Shown here in pieces: positions 11,141-20,234 of a stretch of 30,487 bases of DNA. The notes below the pieces were generated by a model that worked only from the letters and a program-made list of their open reading frames with translations, was not told the origin of the DNA and did not search any database. The translations under genes and the position numbers were made by a program. The DNA is from Paramacrobiotus richtersi (Eukaryota; Tardigrada; Eutardigrada; Parachela; Macrobiotidae): the NCBI GenBank assembly GCA_034698045.1, contig JAQGAU010000349.1:1-30487 (forward strand). The letters run 5' to 3'. The stretch's first letter is position 1. Each line of letters starts with the position of its first letter.

Positions 11141-12002
11141 ATAGGTGCGCTAGTTATTTGTATGTACCGGATCAGTCAGTTAAAAAATTGAACGACTTCA
11201 GGAAAACTATTGACCAGTGGCTAATGCGTGTTCAGTGCCCGTCCACTTCGGTTGTTCGTGGCAAAAATTAAAACGCGCTTTCCACTCATCAAAGACATTT
11301 CAGATGTCTTAGAAGTTAGCACCAGAGTATTAATAAATTCAAAATATGTTAGCTCGCAATAAGTCATAGGAAGCTTTATAATTTTAATAAAGCTTATAAC
11401 AAACGGAGGCTTGTAATCTTATCCTAACTTTTGCACATCCAGACATTTGGTAAATGTTGGGTAAACGTTTAACGAAATAACCACCGTAACATCGTTATCT
11501 ATAAATAAACAAAGATAACTTAAGCATGCAGATTTACTGCAGTACTGTTACTGAATGTACATACAAAACCGTAAATTTGATGGTAAATCAAATCCTCAAT
11601 ATGTTTTGCAAAAATACCGTTTTACACTAATATTTATGTAATGTAAACATGTGTGTTATTAGTTGGGCAAGGAATAATAACCCTTTTTGTAAGCGACAAA
11701 ATTTTTTAAGCGCGTTCGTATTAATTTATTCTGAAACCAGGGCCAACACTTGTGTCACATAGAGTCTAACGTTTTATGGTTTTAATTAATAACGGCACTT
11801 CGGGCATTCATTAAGGGGAAACGGGTTCGGGATTAGTTTGCAAAACCACAAATTCTTATCCTGCCAGAATCTTCTCTGACCACACTTCTAGCTGAAACAA
11901 TTTTATATTTTAAACTAGTTTTTGCACTCTTTTCGTCAAAGTAAAAACTTAGAGAGATCAGTATGTGGATCATAGGCACAGTAACGGTTTTTTTCAGCCA
12001 CT

Positions 12003-13540
12003 ATGCATCATCCAGTTCCACTTCCTTCGTACGCCATACCGACTTCTGACTTTCCCGGTCGGCCTCCACACCGTCTGTACCCGGACAAAGACAAGCGGGA
12101 CGAGCATCGAGAGGAGGATACAGCTGGACCGTTAACTGCTCGTGTCTGGTTGGTTGGTGACTCCCAGCCCAATGCTGCACTCGTCGCCGATCTGCCTGGT
12201 GCAGAAGATGATGATGGTTGGAGAGCAAAGGGGACAGTAGTTGGGCGGCGATTCATCAAGATCGGCGATAACTCCCTCTACGTTGCATCTCTTCCGGGAC
12301 AAATGCTGGAAGATGTATTGTGCCGGCTGGTGCGATACATTCGTGCAGAGTACAACGTGACAAATCCGAGGCGACCCGATCCAGTCCCCAGATCTACCCC
12401 TCCGCATAAGCTGATTTTGATGGCCGGGAGCAACGATTTAACTAGAGCTGGTTATCATCCCACCTGGAAAAGACCAAACTCTGCCGAAGATTGGAAGCGG
12501 TTAGAACCCCTAATTCCGGATCTCGTCAAGTCCATGCGCAACACCTTACGGGAGTGGGAAGAGTGGCTGAACCGGTGGTTTGCTCCTATTTTCATATACG
12601 CCGTGCCAACCAACTTGGGGTTTCCAGTCAGCCGGAAAGCGCGCGATGCGGTCAACGCAATGTATGAAGACTTTGCGAAAAAGCGTGGTTGGGTGTTCAT
12701 CAAGCATGAATCCAACAATCGTAAGGATGGCATCCATGTTTGTGAAAGGGACCTGCGGTTTTTCAGCAACATGCATCGGAAAGTCGTCGGAGAACGAGAA
12801 CGTAAGCACTATTCACAAAGAAGTCAAGATTTTCAGAGAAATGTGTTAGAAAAATCTAAAAAATTTCGGTAATCAGTTATTGTTATGTGTGTGCTTACAG
12901 GTAAGCTCACCGAGCCGAAGAAGCTTGAGGAAGTTGTGCAAAGTGCACAGCTACCCCACACCGCTGGTCCTGGGACAATCGCGGGAACTCCAACAGCACA
13001 ACCACCACCGTCCGGCACTCCTGTCATGCCACGTACACCAGCAGTTGCACCGCGGATCGATCTCTTACTAGCACCAATGCAAATCGATGCTAAACTGATG
13101 CCCGCAGTGCCTTCCACTTCCCAGCCTACCCCAGCGCCTCACTCCATCTTGTCAGTTGTTGCGTATGAAACACACAGAAGTAAGCCGGATGTAGCGGAGA
13201 GGACTGCAGGAATCCGTGCACAGCGACAGGAACTGGAGGAAGAAGCAGCGAGGGCGATTTGGCCGAAGACAAGAGCAGAAGTTCAGAAGGAAGGACGGAG
13301 AAGTGGTACGCTTCCACGGAAAAGTCACAAGCGATCGCGTAATGAGAAAGAGGTGAGCAACCGTTTTAAAATGTAAGCTTGCTATAGTGAAACGGTTTCT
13401 CGGCTTGCACGGTATTTTTTTCTGAGCTGGAGAGATGAGAAAAGAGAAGTTCAATACTTCATAACATAAAGTTCTGTGTTGTATTACTTGACACAGGTCT
13501 GTTTCGTTTGCAGGTAACCACGAACCCCGCGAAGCCTTAG
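12003..13540 (+). CDS. SGNH/GDSL-type hydrolase-fold protein with proline-rich and basic tail
   Basis: Three exons: 12003-12801, 12901-13352 and 13514-13540, all GT-AG and in phase, about 425 residues. The N-terminal 260 residues show the SGNH hydrolase blocks in order: VWLVGDSQ (nucleophile Ser about residue 54), SLPGQM (block II Gly), LILMAGSND (Gly142 and Asn144 of GxND), and KDGIHV (Asp242 and His245 of the DxxH block). The catalytic set of an esterase or deacetylase is therefore present. The next 80 residues are rich in Pro, Ala and Thr, followed by a charged segment with RAQRQELEEEAARAIWPK and a Lys/Arg-rich end (PRKSHKRSRNEK) that resembles a nuclear localisation signal. No signal peptide is seen, so the protein may be intracellular. 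The substrate is unknown. A TTTTTTTCAG acceptor lies five bases before the ATG, so a non-coding first exon or a trans-spliced leader is likely. Similar composition and orientation link it loosely to the next gene. Confidence 0.65.
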
Positions 13541-14247
13541 AAGGGACAGCCATGGGAGGACGGCATTTGGATTTTGTGCCTGTCTGTTTTCATCAAGCTT
13601 TATTTCCGTGTCATTTGTTCTTTGCTATTAACTTTCTCATGATGTTATTTTAGTTTTTCGTGTTCGGTTATTTGTTATCTGGTGTTTGTTGCTTTTTTTA
13701 CGAGATATGAACAGGTCTGCTGGAATGTTACTGATTATCTTGATGCGCACTATTGTCAGACTTGTCTAAGATAGGTACCAGGTAGCTTTCACGCACCTGA
13801 AAGGTTACGTCGATTATTTTACTTATTATAAAGAAATCAAGTACATTAGCTACCACTTAGAGTTGTTGTAAATAATTTACAATACTGCAGTAACATGGGA
13901 ATAGGAACTCATGAGCAAAACCATTACTAGGAACTAATATACCAGTATTCTATCAATAAGTACGGCAAACTCAATACACCACGCACCTATAATGTTTAGC
14001 TGAATCTTATTACGAAGTAAGAAGTGCCACGAAGTACTAAAAGTGTCGGTAGTGCTTTCTTTCTTAAGCAGGAAGCATCAGTCCGTTCAGAATTGTCAAG
14101 TTCTGATATAGAAAAATATAATACCGCGCTCATCACTGCCAGCATTTATTTGCTGCAGTAATGATAGAAAAAAATCTGTGCAATAGCGATTGAAATACAA
14201 AAGCTATTTTTCGCGTTGAAAGTACATACCGCTGTGTTTTACAGAAA
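13541..14247. other. Spacer between the SGNH and JmjC genes
   Basis: About 700 bases, AT-rich, no supported gene. The 3' UTR of the SGNH gene and the promoter or leader exon of the JmjC gene presumably lie here. A TTTTACAG acceptor ends at 14244, just before the JmjC ATG. Confidence 0.45.
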
Positions 14248-17200
14248 ATGCCAAAGGCAGGCCCTGTGTACTGCTGGAATGCCAACACGCCCGAGCGATT
14301 CAACAAGTTTATGAACCACCCTGATGTAATAAAGAAACTGGACGAATGCGGAATTATTGCGGTAAATATATAACTGCAACGGCTGTACCAAGCACTTACC
14401 TGACTGGATGTGTCTTCCTTCTGTAGTTGAAGCTTCCTTTTTTGACGAACCTTTCGGGAAGAACTCGTATCCTGGATAGCGCACGGTACAAATCCATGTT
14501 GGCTAAACCTACGGATTTCGCGATTTATAAACACTCCATCTACTCCAAACACCTTCTGGGCATCAACGAGGTGGAAAAAAAGGATCTACAGAAAGAACGC
14601 GAAAAACTCGGCGCTAGGTTTTCTTCATACGAAGAATTTTGCGCTTTCTCGAACAAGATCCAAGATGAGCGAGATGAAAGTGCCTCCATTCCCACCCAAA
14701 CCCAAGACCGGCCTTTTATTCTTACTAAGGCTGCGGCAAAATACGGCTACGATAAATTACCACCGAAGGAAGTGAAGTTCTGGACGCAGTTATTTCACAA
14801 GGGATCTATAGCGGCGCGGCGCAGTATTTATGGAATCCATTTTCAGAATTTGATGCAGCTTGTGAAAGATCTGTTCAACTTCGACAATCTTAGGTACTGC
14901 GAACTGCGTAAAATGCTCGTCAGCCAGGATCTTGGGCCGATCAGAGGTTGCACGAACTACCTGACATATTCCGCAACGGAACAGTCAATGGCGGCAATCC
15001 ATATCGAAGATGCGGATATGACTTCCCAGAATCTTCAGTTGGCCGACAACAACCAAGACAACGATCCTGTCGAGGAGGAGTACCCGGATGGATATGACGA
15101 CGAGGACTTTGTGCTGGATGCCTTGCTAATCCGAGAAGAGATGAACAAAGAAGAGAGACCGGGAAAAGTCTGGTACGGAATGCCGGCGAGCGAGCACCCA
15201 AAAGTACGCAAAGAAATTTGCACTGATTATAAGAAATCGCAGCCGGATGACCCAGTCACTGACACGGATCCCGAGTACCTTGTTGGAGCCAGGGATAAAT
15301 TCATATTCCCTGATCCTGCGTGGCTAGAGAGCAAGGGTATCACCGTGTATCGAATTGTGCAGAAGCCGGGGTACATGGTTATTACGGGACCAAAGGCAGC
15401 CCATCAAGTCATAAACTTGAACTCCTCGGTCAACGTGGCATCAAACTACGGCACGCAGAACTGGGCGGAAAACTATCTCCACAAAAGTCCAGCTTCCAAC
15501 GAAGGGATTTCCGAAGAGTACAAGGAACTGTTTCATCGCTTGGCAAACAAAACTTTACGAACAGCCGTTCCAGAGGACGAGTTTTACGATGTTGTTGAGG
15601 AAGAGAAGGAGCTGTGTGTCGAGTTACGCGAGAAAATTGTTGGCAACGGAGTGGATTTTGAAATGCGGTTCTTATCCCCGACGCAGCTCATCCGAGCCCC
15701 GAACTACGAATTTTGCGAAAAGAACGCAGCAGATATTGAACGTTCCGGCATCGCACCAGAAACTTTTATCTGGATTTATATTCTGGATGCGAACGGAGAA
15801 TGTGACTGGAGCGTGCTGGAAGCCGGCTTAAGGAGCGGGAAATATCATGCTGAACTGATTAGTGGTAAATGCACGACGGTTGGATAATAAAACAGAGTAA
15901 TCTCATGCAAATTTTTTCCACAGGTTCCCAACGAGTGCGTATGTACGCCGACCTGTTGAAGAAACCAACGCATAAGGTAGTACAAGAACATTGTGAGAAT
16001 GTGGGTAACCTTACACTCAGAACAATCTTGTTTGACAGGCTATCGTCTTTGCCAACTGTTTGGACTTTTTGGTTGTGAAACTTGTGGGACACTCGATTCA
16101 AGCCGAGGGGCACACCACACATCCACGGGAGCTGACATCGCTCTTGCGTATGTTTCGCCGGTGTCAGGAAATCCACTTTAAAGAAAAGTGTGAAGAACTA
16201 GGCATCAAGGATGAATTTCCCATAAAAAATCTCCCGCTCAACGTACCTCATGTAGTTGATACGGAAGATCAGGAAGGACGCGTATTACGCTACGGAATCG
16301 TTCCTATAATGAAGCTCCACCGTGACAATGAAACTGTCATCAGGAAGCTGAAAATAGCTCTGCCGGAATTTCTGGAACCAATGGACGATACGCTTCGACG
16401 TATTCTGGGGGAAATCGGAGATTTCATGAATTTTCCACTGGAAGCTAACACCTACTTTTATCAGCTTTGCGAGCGCATTGAAACGGGCGAAATTGACGTG
16501 TCGGGGTTCCGAATTACCAACCGTTCAGCTGGAAATGGGATTTTCAACTGTCACTTCAGTCTATCCATTCTAAAAGATTTGTCGCAGCCTATTGAGGGGC
16601 TATCAGACGGAGATGTCAGGAGTGCACGGCTACAGATCTGCCTGGACAAATCAGTCAAGTCCGGCGAGCACAAAGGGAGTGGTGGAATCGAGCTGGCCCG
16701 AGAGGCAGTTCCAGATGTATGCTGTGTACAAATTTAACTGCGTATGCGACTTTTCTAACTATGCTCTGCTGGTGTTTTACAGCATCCTCTGATCAAGGAT
16801 TTGTTGGAAGCATTTACGGTGGAAGAACCCGATACCGTCCCTAACCGAAAGAGAACGAAAAAGCAGAAGAATACCTATCAGGGAGATAATCAGTCAGGCC
16901 CGGGAAAGAAGTTGCCTAAAAGCCGTACTAATCCTTCCGAGACAGCGAAAAAACCGAAGCGTGATCACAAGAAGATCATTGTCGCAGAACCCGAGATCCA
17001 GATAACTGGTGTATGTTGATTACAGGATATTTTCTTAATCGTGTAGTTTTCCTAAGTGGTATTGGAACAGGCATTTTTTGTGCAGGTCAATAAAGTAACC
17101 GACGGAAAAGTGACGATTCCAAAGCTGAGAGCAGCCTCAAGTGCCATCAACAGCACCATGGCCGACCTGTTGGTATGTTCTAAACTTATTTTTTTCTTTA

Positions 17201-17590
17201 GCCTCTAATTTGAACTCTTTTCACACTTTTTTGCAGATGACGTCCTTTAAGGCTTCTGTATACCACGAGTTCTTTGTTGGAGAAGGTGACCGGAATGAGC
17301 TGATGCTGTGTTATGTTGTCGGAAAGGGTTCGTCCAAAGAACATCCTAACTTGGTCTACGCGGTTTCATATGGACAGTTTCTTCTGGGTACTACTGAGTA
17401 CTCGGCAACTGACACTACTGTCAAGCTTGAAGTTGGAAAAGTGCCTTCGTTGAGTCGGCGGTTCGTGAAAAAACATGCTGGAGATAAACTTTTGCTGAAT
17501 GATGGGATCGAAGAGGAGATGACCCAATTAGTACAAGACGCATTCGTGAAGGAAACGCTCGATAAGTTTTGCGGCTTGGATGCTTCTTGA
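14248..17590 (+). CDS. JmjN/JmjC-domain Fe(II)/2-oxoglutarate oxygenase (histone-demethylase-like)
   Basis: Seven exons, 14248-14361, 14427-15864, 15924-15976, 16039-16716, 16783-17010, 17086-17172 and 17237-17590, join in phase into about 983 residues. Introns are 59-75 nt. Exon 1 is JmjN-like (GPVYCWNANTPERFNKFM). The JmjC core follows in exon 2. HIED at about residue 230 supplies the first iron-binding His and Glu, GKVWYGMP gives the 2-oxoglutarate lysine region, and GYMVITGPKAAHQVIN with His at about 364 gives the distal ligand, then NWAENY. This order resembles KDM4/KDM5-type enzymes. An acidic insert of about 35-40 residues (EEEYPDGYDDEDF region) sits between HIED and KVWYG, where known enzymes have a short loop. 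No PHD, Tudor or ARID domain is seen. The later part has unknown helical sequence, a Lys-rich stretch (exon 5) and an unassigned C-terminal domain. Likely nuclear, acting on chromatin; the substrate is unknown. The ATG sits three bases after a splice-acceptor-like site. Confidence 0.75.
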
Positions 17591-17890
17591 ATTTTGTTGT
17601 TTATAACTATGTACAGTGAGGTCTTTTTTTGTGATTCCGAGGCTTTGAAGTTTGAAACGTTGTTGAATTTTTGTATTTTGTTATTATCAGATTGCGCTCT
17701 TTTACTTGGATGTGTACAGCTTGCAGCTTTATAATGTGTTAATACTTATGAATGCTTGAATATTTGTCTCAGTGCTCTTGCTTACCTATCTTTTTGTGAT
17801 AAACAAAATTGCTTGCGTGGAAACACCATAGTCATGGAACAAGCTTCTGTTCAACACTCGCTAAAAACAGGAGTATTACAACTAGCAATG
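17591..17890. other. Spacer, likely left edge of the virus-like block
   Basis: 300 bases between the convergent JmjC and IAP genes, with no gene. Gene style changes across it. To the left, genes have no TATA box and several introns. To the right, genes are densely packed with TATA boxes. No inverted repeat or target-site duplication could be recognised by eye. Confidence 0.4.
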
Positions 17891-19201
17891 TTATTCCACT
17901 TTCGCGCTGTAAGGGTCACATTTTCTGCATTCAAAAAATACGGCGTTATTCCCGTAAACCGTGTCAAACACCATAACATGGGCCCAGTGTGTTCCATCTT
18001 TTAGAGTACGGTTCCAGGCACCTGATTGATGCCTTGTTGGTTCGTTACAGCGCGGGCACCAAAATATTCTGTGTACTCGTTTCGTCAGTCCGTCACGCAC
18101 TCTAGCAGCTTCCAGGTAACTTAACAAAGTATAGAAACTTAGTTCGCTCGATGCGGTATTGTTTTGCAAATAAGTTTGGACAGCTTCCATAATTTCTTCT
18201 TCGCCATATCCAATGTTACGTGCATCATTGATTTTTTGTTGGACATTAGGGCTTGCAAAGGCCGCATCAAAACCGTTCTCAGGGCTAGCCGGGGGTGCAG
18301 CAGTGCCAGCGTTAATTCTATCTGCAGAAACATCATTTTCCATCATCCCTGCAGTTCCGCAGACGTCATCTCCAACACGTTCCAGAGCAGATAACAAGTT
18401 ATGAAAACCAACTTTTTCGTTCCGTGCTTTGCATTGAGTAACGGCCTTTTCAATCTCTTCCACCGCATATCCCAGCCTTCTCAGTCGTGGGAGCATTTGA
18501 CTTGTTGGTTCTGGTGTCGCAGAGCGACTTTCGCACCAGCGCGCCACATCATCGGAACATTTCTTCGGCTCCTCGTCCATTGGGCTTACCGTTCTGTCCA
18601 CGTCACTCGGTGTATCGGGGCGATTGTCAAACAAGCAGTATTCACCGACTTTGTTCCGTAGACGCGGATCAGTTAGGAAACTAACAGCGTACATGCAATT
18701 GTCTGTATGCTTCACATGCTCTAGGGAAGGGATGTCTGCTGATTTCCACCGGTTCAGAGAAAGGCCGCAGTAAAAGCATGTCACGGTGTCGTCAAATCTC
18801 CGATAAAAAAATCCGGCGGCGGCCAATGCTGGGGGCAGTTGCGCGATTTGATACGGCCATGAACTGAAACTGTCAAGCCGCTTTTTGAAAATGCTGTACT
18901 GCATAAATTTAGCAGGTGCAATGTCCACTTTGCTACTGTCCAGTGCATAATAATTTTCTGCTTTCCGCAGCTCAGCACATGCTGGATTTGTGGTAAGATG
19001 ACGCTCCAGAGGGTTAGAATGTCGAGATAGTGAAAGGTCAACTTGTTTGCAGTAGCCACAAATAAATGCATCGTGCAAATTGATGGAATAAAATCCGTCT
19101 TGCTGAAGTGTCTTTAGCGGCAACGGTTTCTGGTCCCAGTACACACGAATATGCCCGGAGCAGTCCGACTGGTCAAAGTACATCAGTGGCAAAGTCGACA
19201 T
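17891..19201 (-). CDS. Inhibitor-of-apoptosis protein: two BIR, two UBA-like segments, C-terminal zinc ribbon-like end
   Basis: Uninterrupted 436-residue frame. BIR1, about residues 20-78, has Cys48, Cys51, His68 and Cys75 with the CxxC-x16-H-x6-C spacing. BIR2, about 107-172, is canonical: RLDSFSSWP start, AAAGFFY, CFYCGLSLNRW, and Cys142, Cys145, His162, Cys169. Two helical repeats follow, near 237-278 (RRLGYAVEEIEKAV) and 324-366 (RNIGYGEEEIMEAV). Their GY/GF plus EEI pattern is UBA-like. The C-terminus has WCPRC and FFECRKC (Cys382, 385, 425 and 428), a four-cysteine zinc-ribbon pattern where cellular IAPs have a RING. By family it should bind caspases or IAP antagonists and block host cell death; ubiquitin binding through the UBA-like parts is inference. 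TATAAAAA at 19241-19248 lies 47 nt before the ATG, as in neighbouring viral genes. It is the leftmost gene of the virus-like block. Confidence 0.85.
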   Translation of the reverse strand: MSTLPLMYFDQSDCSGHIRVYWDQKPLPLKTLQQDGFYSINLHDAFICGYCKQVDLSLSRHSNPLERHLTTNPACAELRKAENYYALDSSKVDIAPAKFMQYSIFKKRLDSFSSWPYQIAQLPPALAAAGFFYRRFDDTVTCFYCGLSLNRWKSADIPSLEHVKHTDNCMYAVSFLTDPRLRNKVGEYCLFDNRPDTPSDVDRTVSPMDEEPKKCSDDVARWCESRSATPEPTSQMLPRLRRLGYAVEEIEKAVTQCKARNEKVGFHNLLSALERVGDDVCGTAGMMENDVSADRINAGTAAPPASPENGFDAAFASPNVQQKINDARNIGYGEEEIMEAVQTYLQNNTASSELSFYTLLSYLEAARVRDGLTKRVHRIFWCPRCNEPTRHQSGAWNRTLKDGTHWAHVMVFDTVYGNNAVFFECRKCDPYSAKVE

Positions 19202-19240
19202 TGTACAGTGCGAATGAAAAGTTTCAGCTGCATATTCCAG

Positions 19241-19248
19241 TTTTTATA
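19241..19248 (-). promoter_or_regulatory. TATA box of the IAP gene
   Basis: GCTATAAAAA on the minus strand, about 47 nt before the start codon at 19201. Confidence 0.7.
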
Positions 19249-19357
19249 GCAAGCGTGTCACGCGAGCAAGAACAGCATCAAAATGTGGCGTGTTATTGAT
19301 CCACACTGGCTGACATAAAAGCACAGAGCGAGATACTTGGGCGCTTCATTGACTCAT

Positions 19358-19369
19358 TTTTCGCGAAAA
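19358..19369. promoter_or_regulatory. E2F-like palindrome TTTTCGCGAAAA
   Basis: Perfect 12-bp palindrome between the divergent IAP and 19369/19502 genes. It matches the core of E2F sites (TTTCGCG on both strands). An E2F role is inference from the sequence; it directly touches the ATG of a small open frame. Confidence 0.4.
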
Positions 19370-19467
19370 TGAATAATATTTCAGTTTACAATGCAGAAAG
19401 TGCGGCGGGAACAGAGTTTGAAGGATTACTCAAGTCCTCGCCGGTGATTGTAGTGGTAGGTATATAA
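19369..19467 (+). CDS. Possible 32-residue small protein or first exon
   Basis: Short frame beginning MNNISVYNAESAAGTEFEGL and ending in hydrophobic VIVVVGI. Its stop codon (19465-19467) is the last TAA of the TATATAA box that precedes the gene at 19502, the same arrangement as between the polymerase and ATPase genes. A weak CATAAAA lies 52 nt upstream. GTAGGT near its end could act as a splice donor, making this a first exon. No family is recognised, and it may not be coding at all. Confidence 0.3.
   Translation: MNNISVYNAESAAGTEFEGLLKSSPVIVVVGI
19461..19467 (+). promoter_or_regulatory. TATA box of the 19502 gene
   Basis: TATATAA, 41 nt before the ATG at 19502. Confidence 0.65.
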
Positions 19468-19501
19468 GGCACGGCATGACTTGTTGTAGGTTATTATCAA
19501 C

Positions 19502-19960
19502 ATGACTTTCCGGGAGCAACTTGCAGTTTTTTGGCAGCGGCATAAAGATATCACTATAATGTCGCTAATTTTGTTCACACAAGTGTGCACCATATCCTTG
19601 ATTGTTGGAACGGGTTCCACCGTCCGTAATTACGTTCATAATTTTAATAATAAATCGTTTTCAATACGTTTAAATAAAAGTGATTTGACTAGTCTTTGGT
19701 TAAAAGATAGATTTAATGTCGACCTGACTATGTTTCCAAGTCTTCCTAAACTAACTACACCGCATCCTATTGCGCTGAGTGTGTTATCCTCTGACCATAA
19801 CCTTTGTGCGTACCATCGCTCGTGTAATGCCAAAGCTTCCTTTCCAGCACAAGCCCACAAAAATCATGTGCAGCCTGAGCGAGTACCGGAAAGGAGACCC
19901 GCAAATCGACCTGCGACTGTTGTTCAAACCGAACGGGCGAAAAGAATTTCGAACTACTAA
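19502..19960 (+). CDS. Putative small membrane protein of the virus-like block
   Basis: 152-residue frame, preceded by a good TATA box. Residues about 19-40 (IMSLILFTQVCTISLIVG) form one likely membrane segment after a short charged N-terminus, with the rest probably outside (several Asn, NKS glycosylation site). No family is recognised. The last third overlaps the PC4-like gene in another frame and has the biased composition of a shadow (Pro, Arg, Ala-rich). The true protein may therefore end earlier through splicing, or the two may be read from one message. The N-terminal part and the promoter are the reasons to believe in it. Confidence 0.45.
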   Translation: MTFREQLAVFWQRHKDITIMSLILFTQVCTISLIVGTGSTVRNYVHNFNNKSFSIRLNKSDLTSLWLKDRFNVDLTMFPSLPKLTTPHPIALSVLSSDHNLCAYHRSCNAKASFPAQAHKNHVQPERVPERRPANRPATVVQTERAKRISNY

Positions 19961-20192
19961 ATGTGGATTTTACTTTGAAAGGAAATACCTACCGGAGATG
20001 ATTTTGGCCTTACGGAAACTGGCCGACCACATCAAAGGACCAATAAAGAACAAAAGACCTAGTCAACCTAATCGTCGACCGGCAAAGACAGTTAAACATG
20101 ATGTAGATGTAACTAGTGATAATAGAACGGATGGTGATGATGTTGCTAGTTTTGATTATGATGCTGATGATGAGAACGAGACGCGACAATAA
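19827..20192 (+). CDS. PC4-like DNA-binding protein with acidic tail
   Basis: About 121 residues from the ATG at 19827 (an upstream in-frame ATG is possible). The segment QIDLRLLFKPNGRKEFRTTK followed by CGFYFERKYLPEMILALRKL resembles the single-stranded-DNA-binding core of the PC4/p15 coactivator: an IDIR-like strand, a G-x-x-K/R-x-T-K-x-G turn, and a closing helix. Then come a basic stretch (KNKRPSQPNRRPAK) and a strongly acidic C-terminus (DNRTDGDDVASFDYDADDE). Such a protein could bind single-stranded DNA during viral replication or act in late transcription. The family match is weak and made by eye. Its stop codon lies inside an AATAAA signal (20188-20193), and a second AATAAA follows at 20192-20197. 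It converges with the ATPase gene only 42 bases away. Confidence 0.5.
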   Translation: MPKLPFQHKPTKIMCSLSEYRKGDPQIDLRLLFKPNGRKEFRTTKCGFYFERKYLPEMILALRKLADHIKGPIKNKRPSQPNRRPAKTVKHDVDVTSDNRTDGDDVASFDYDADDENETRQ

Positions 20193-20197
20193 ATAAA
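20188..20197 (+). terminator. Polyadenylation signals overlapping the stop codon
   Basis: Two overlapping AATAAA hexamers. The first contains the TAA stop of the PC4-like gene. Confidence 0.6.
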
Positions 20198-20234
20198 AAG
20201 CAATTTTTTAATTTAATTCACAGATACATTCATT

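Larger units (their letters stand above)
8760..12002. other. Long AT-rich region without supported genes
   Basis: About 3.2 kb. It contains a GC-richer island at 9180-9455 that ends in a splice-donor-like AAG/GTGAGA but codes for nothing recognisable. A run of TTATTATAATT-type repeats lies at about 9475-9535, and then the duplicated segment described separately. The rest (11150-12000) is AT-rich with no long frame. A frame at 10912-11271 lacks an early ATG and lies inside one duplicate, while the corresponding stretch of the other duplicate is not open. Confidence 0.5.

Noticed and set aside
10912..11271. 119-residue plus-strand ORF in the duplicated region
   Set aside because: Starts with GTG and has no ATG until near its end; the matching part of the other repeat copy is not open; no family.
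17600..17890. Terminal inverted repeat of the viral element
   Set aside because: No repeat recognisable, and the other end is outside the window, so nothing can be compared.
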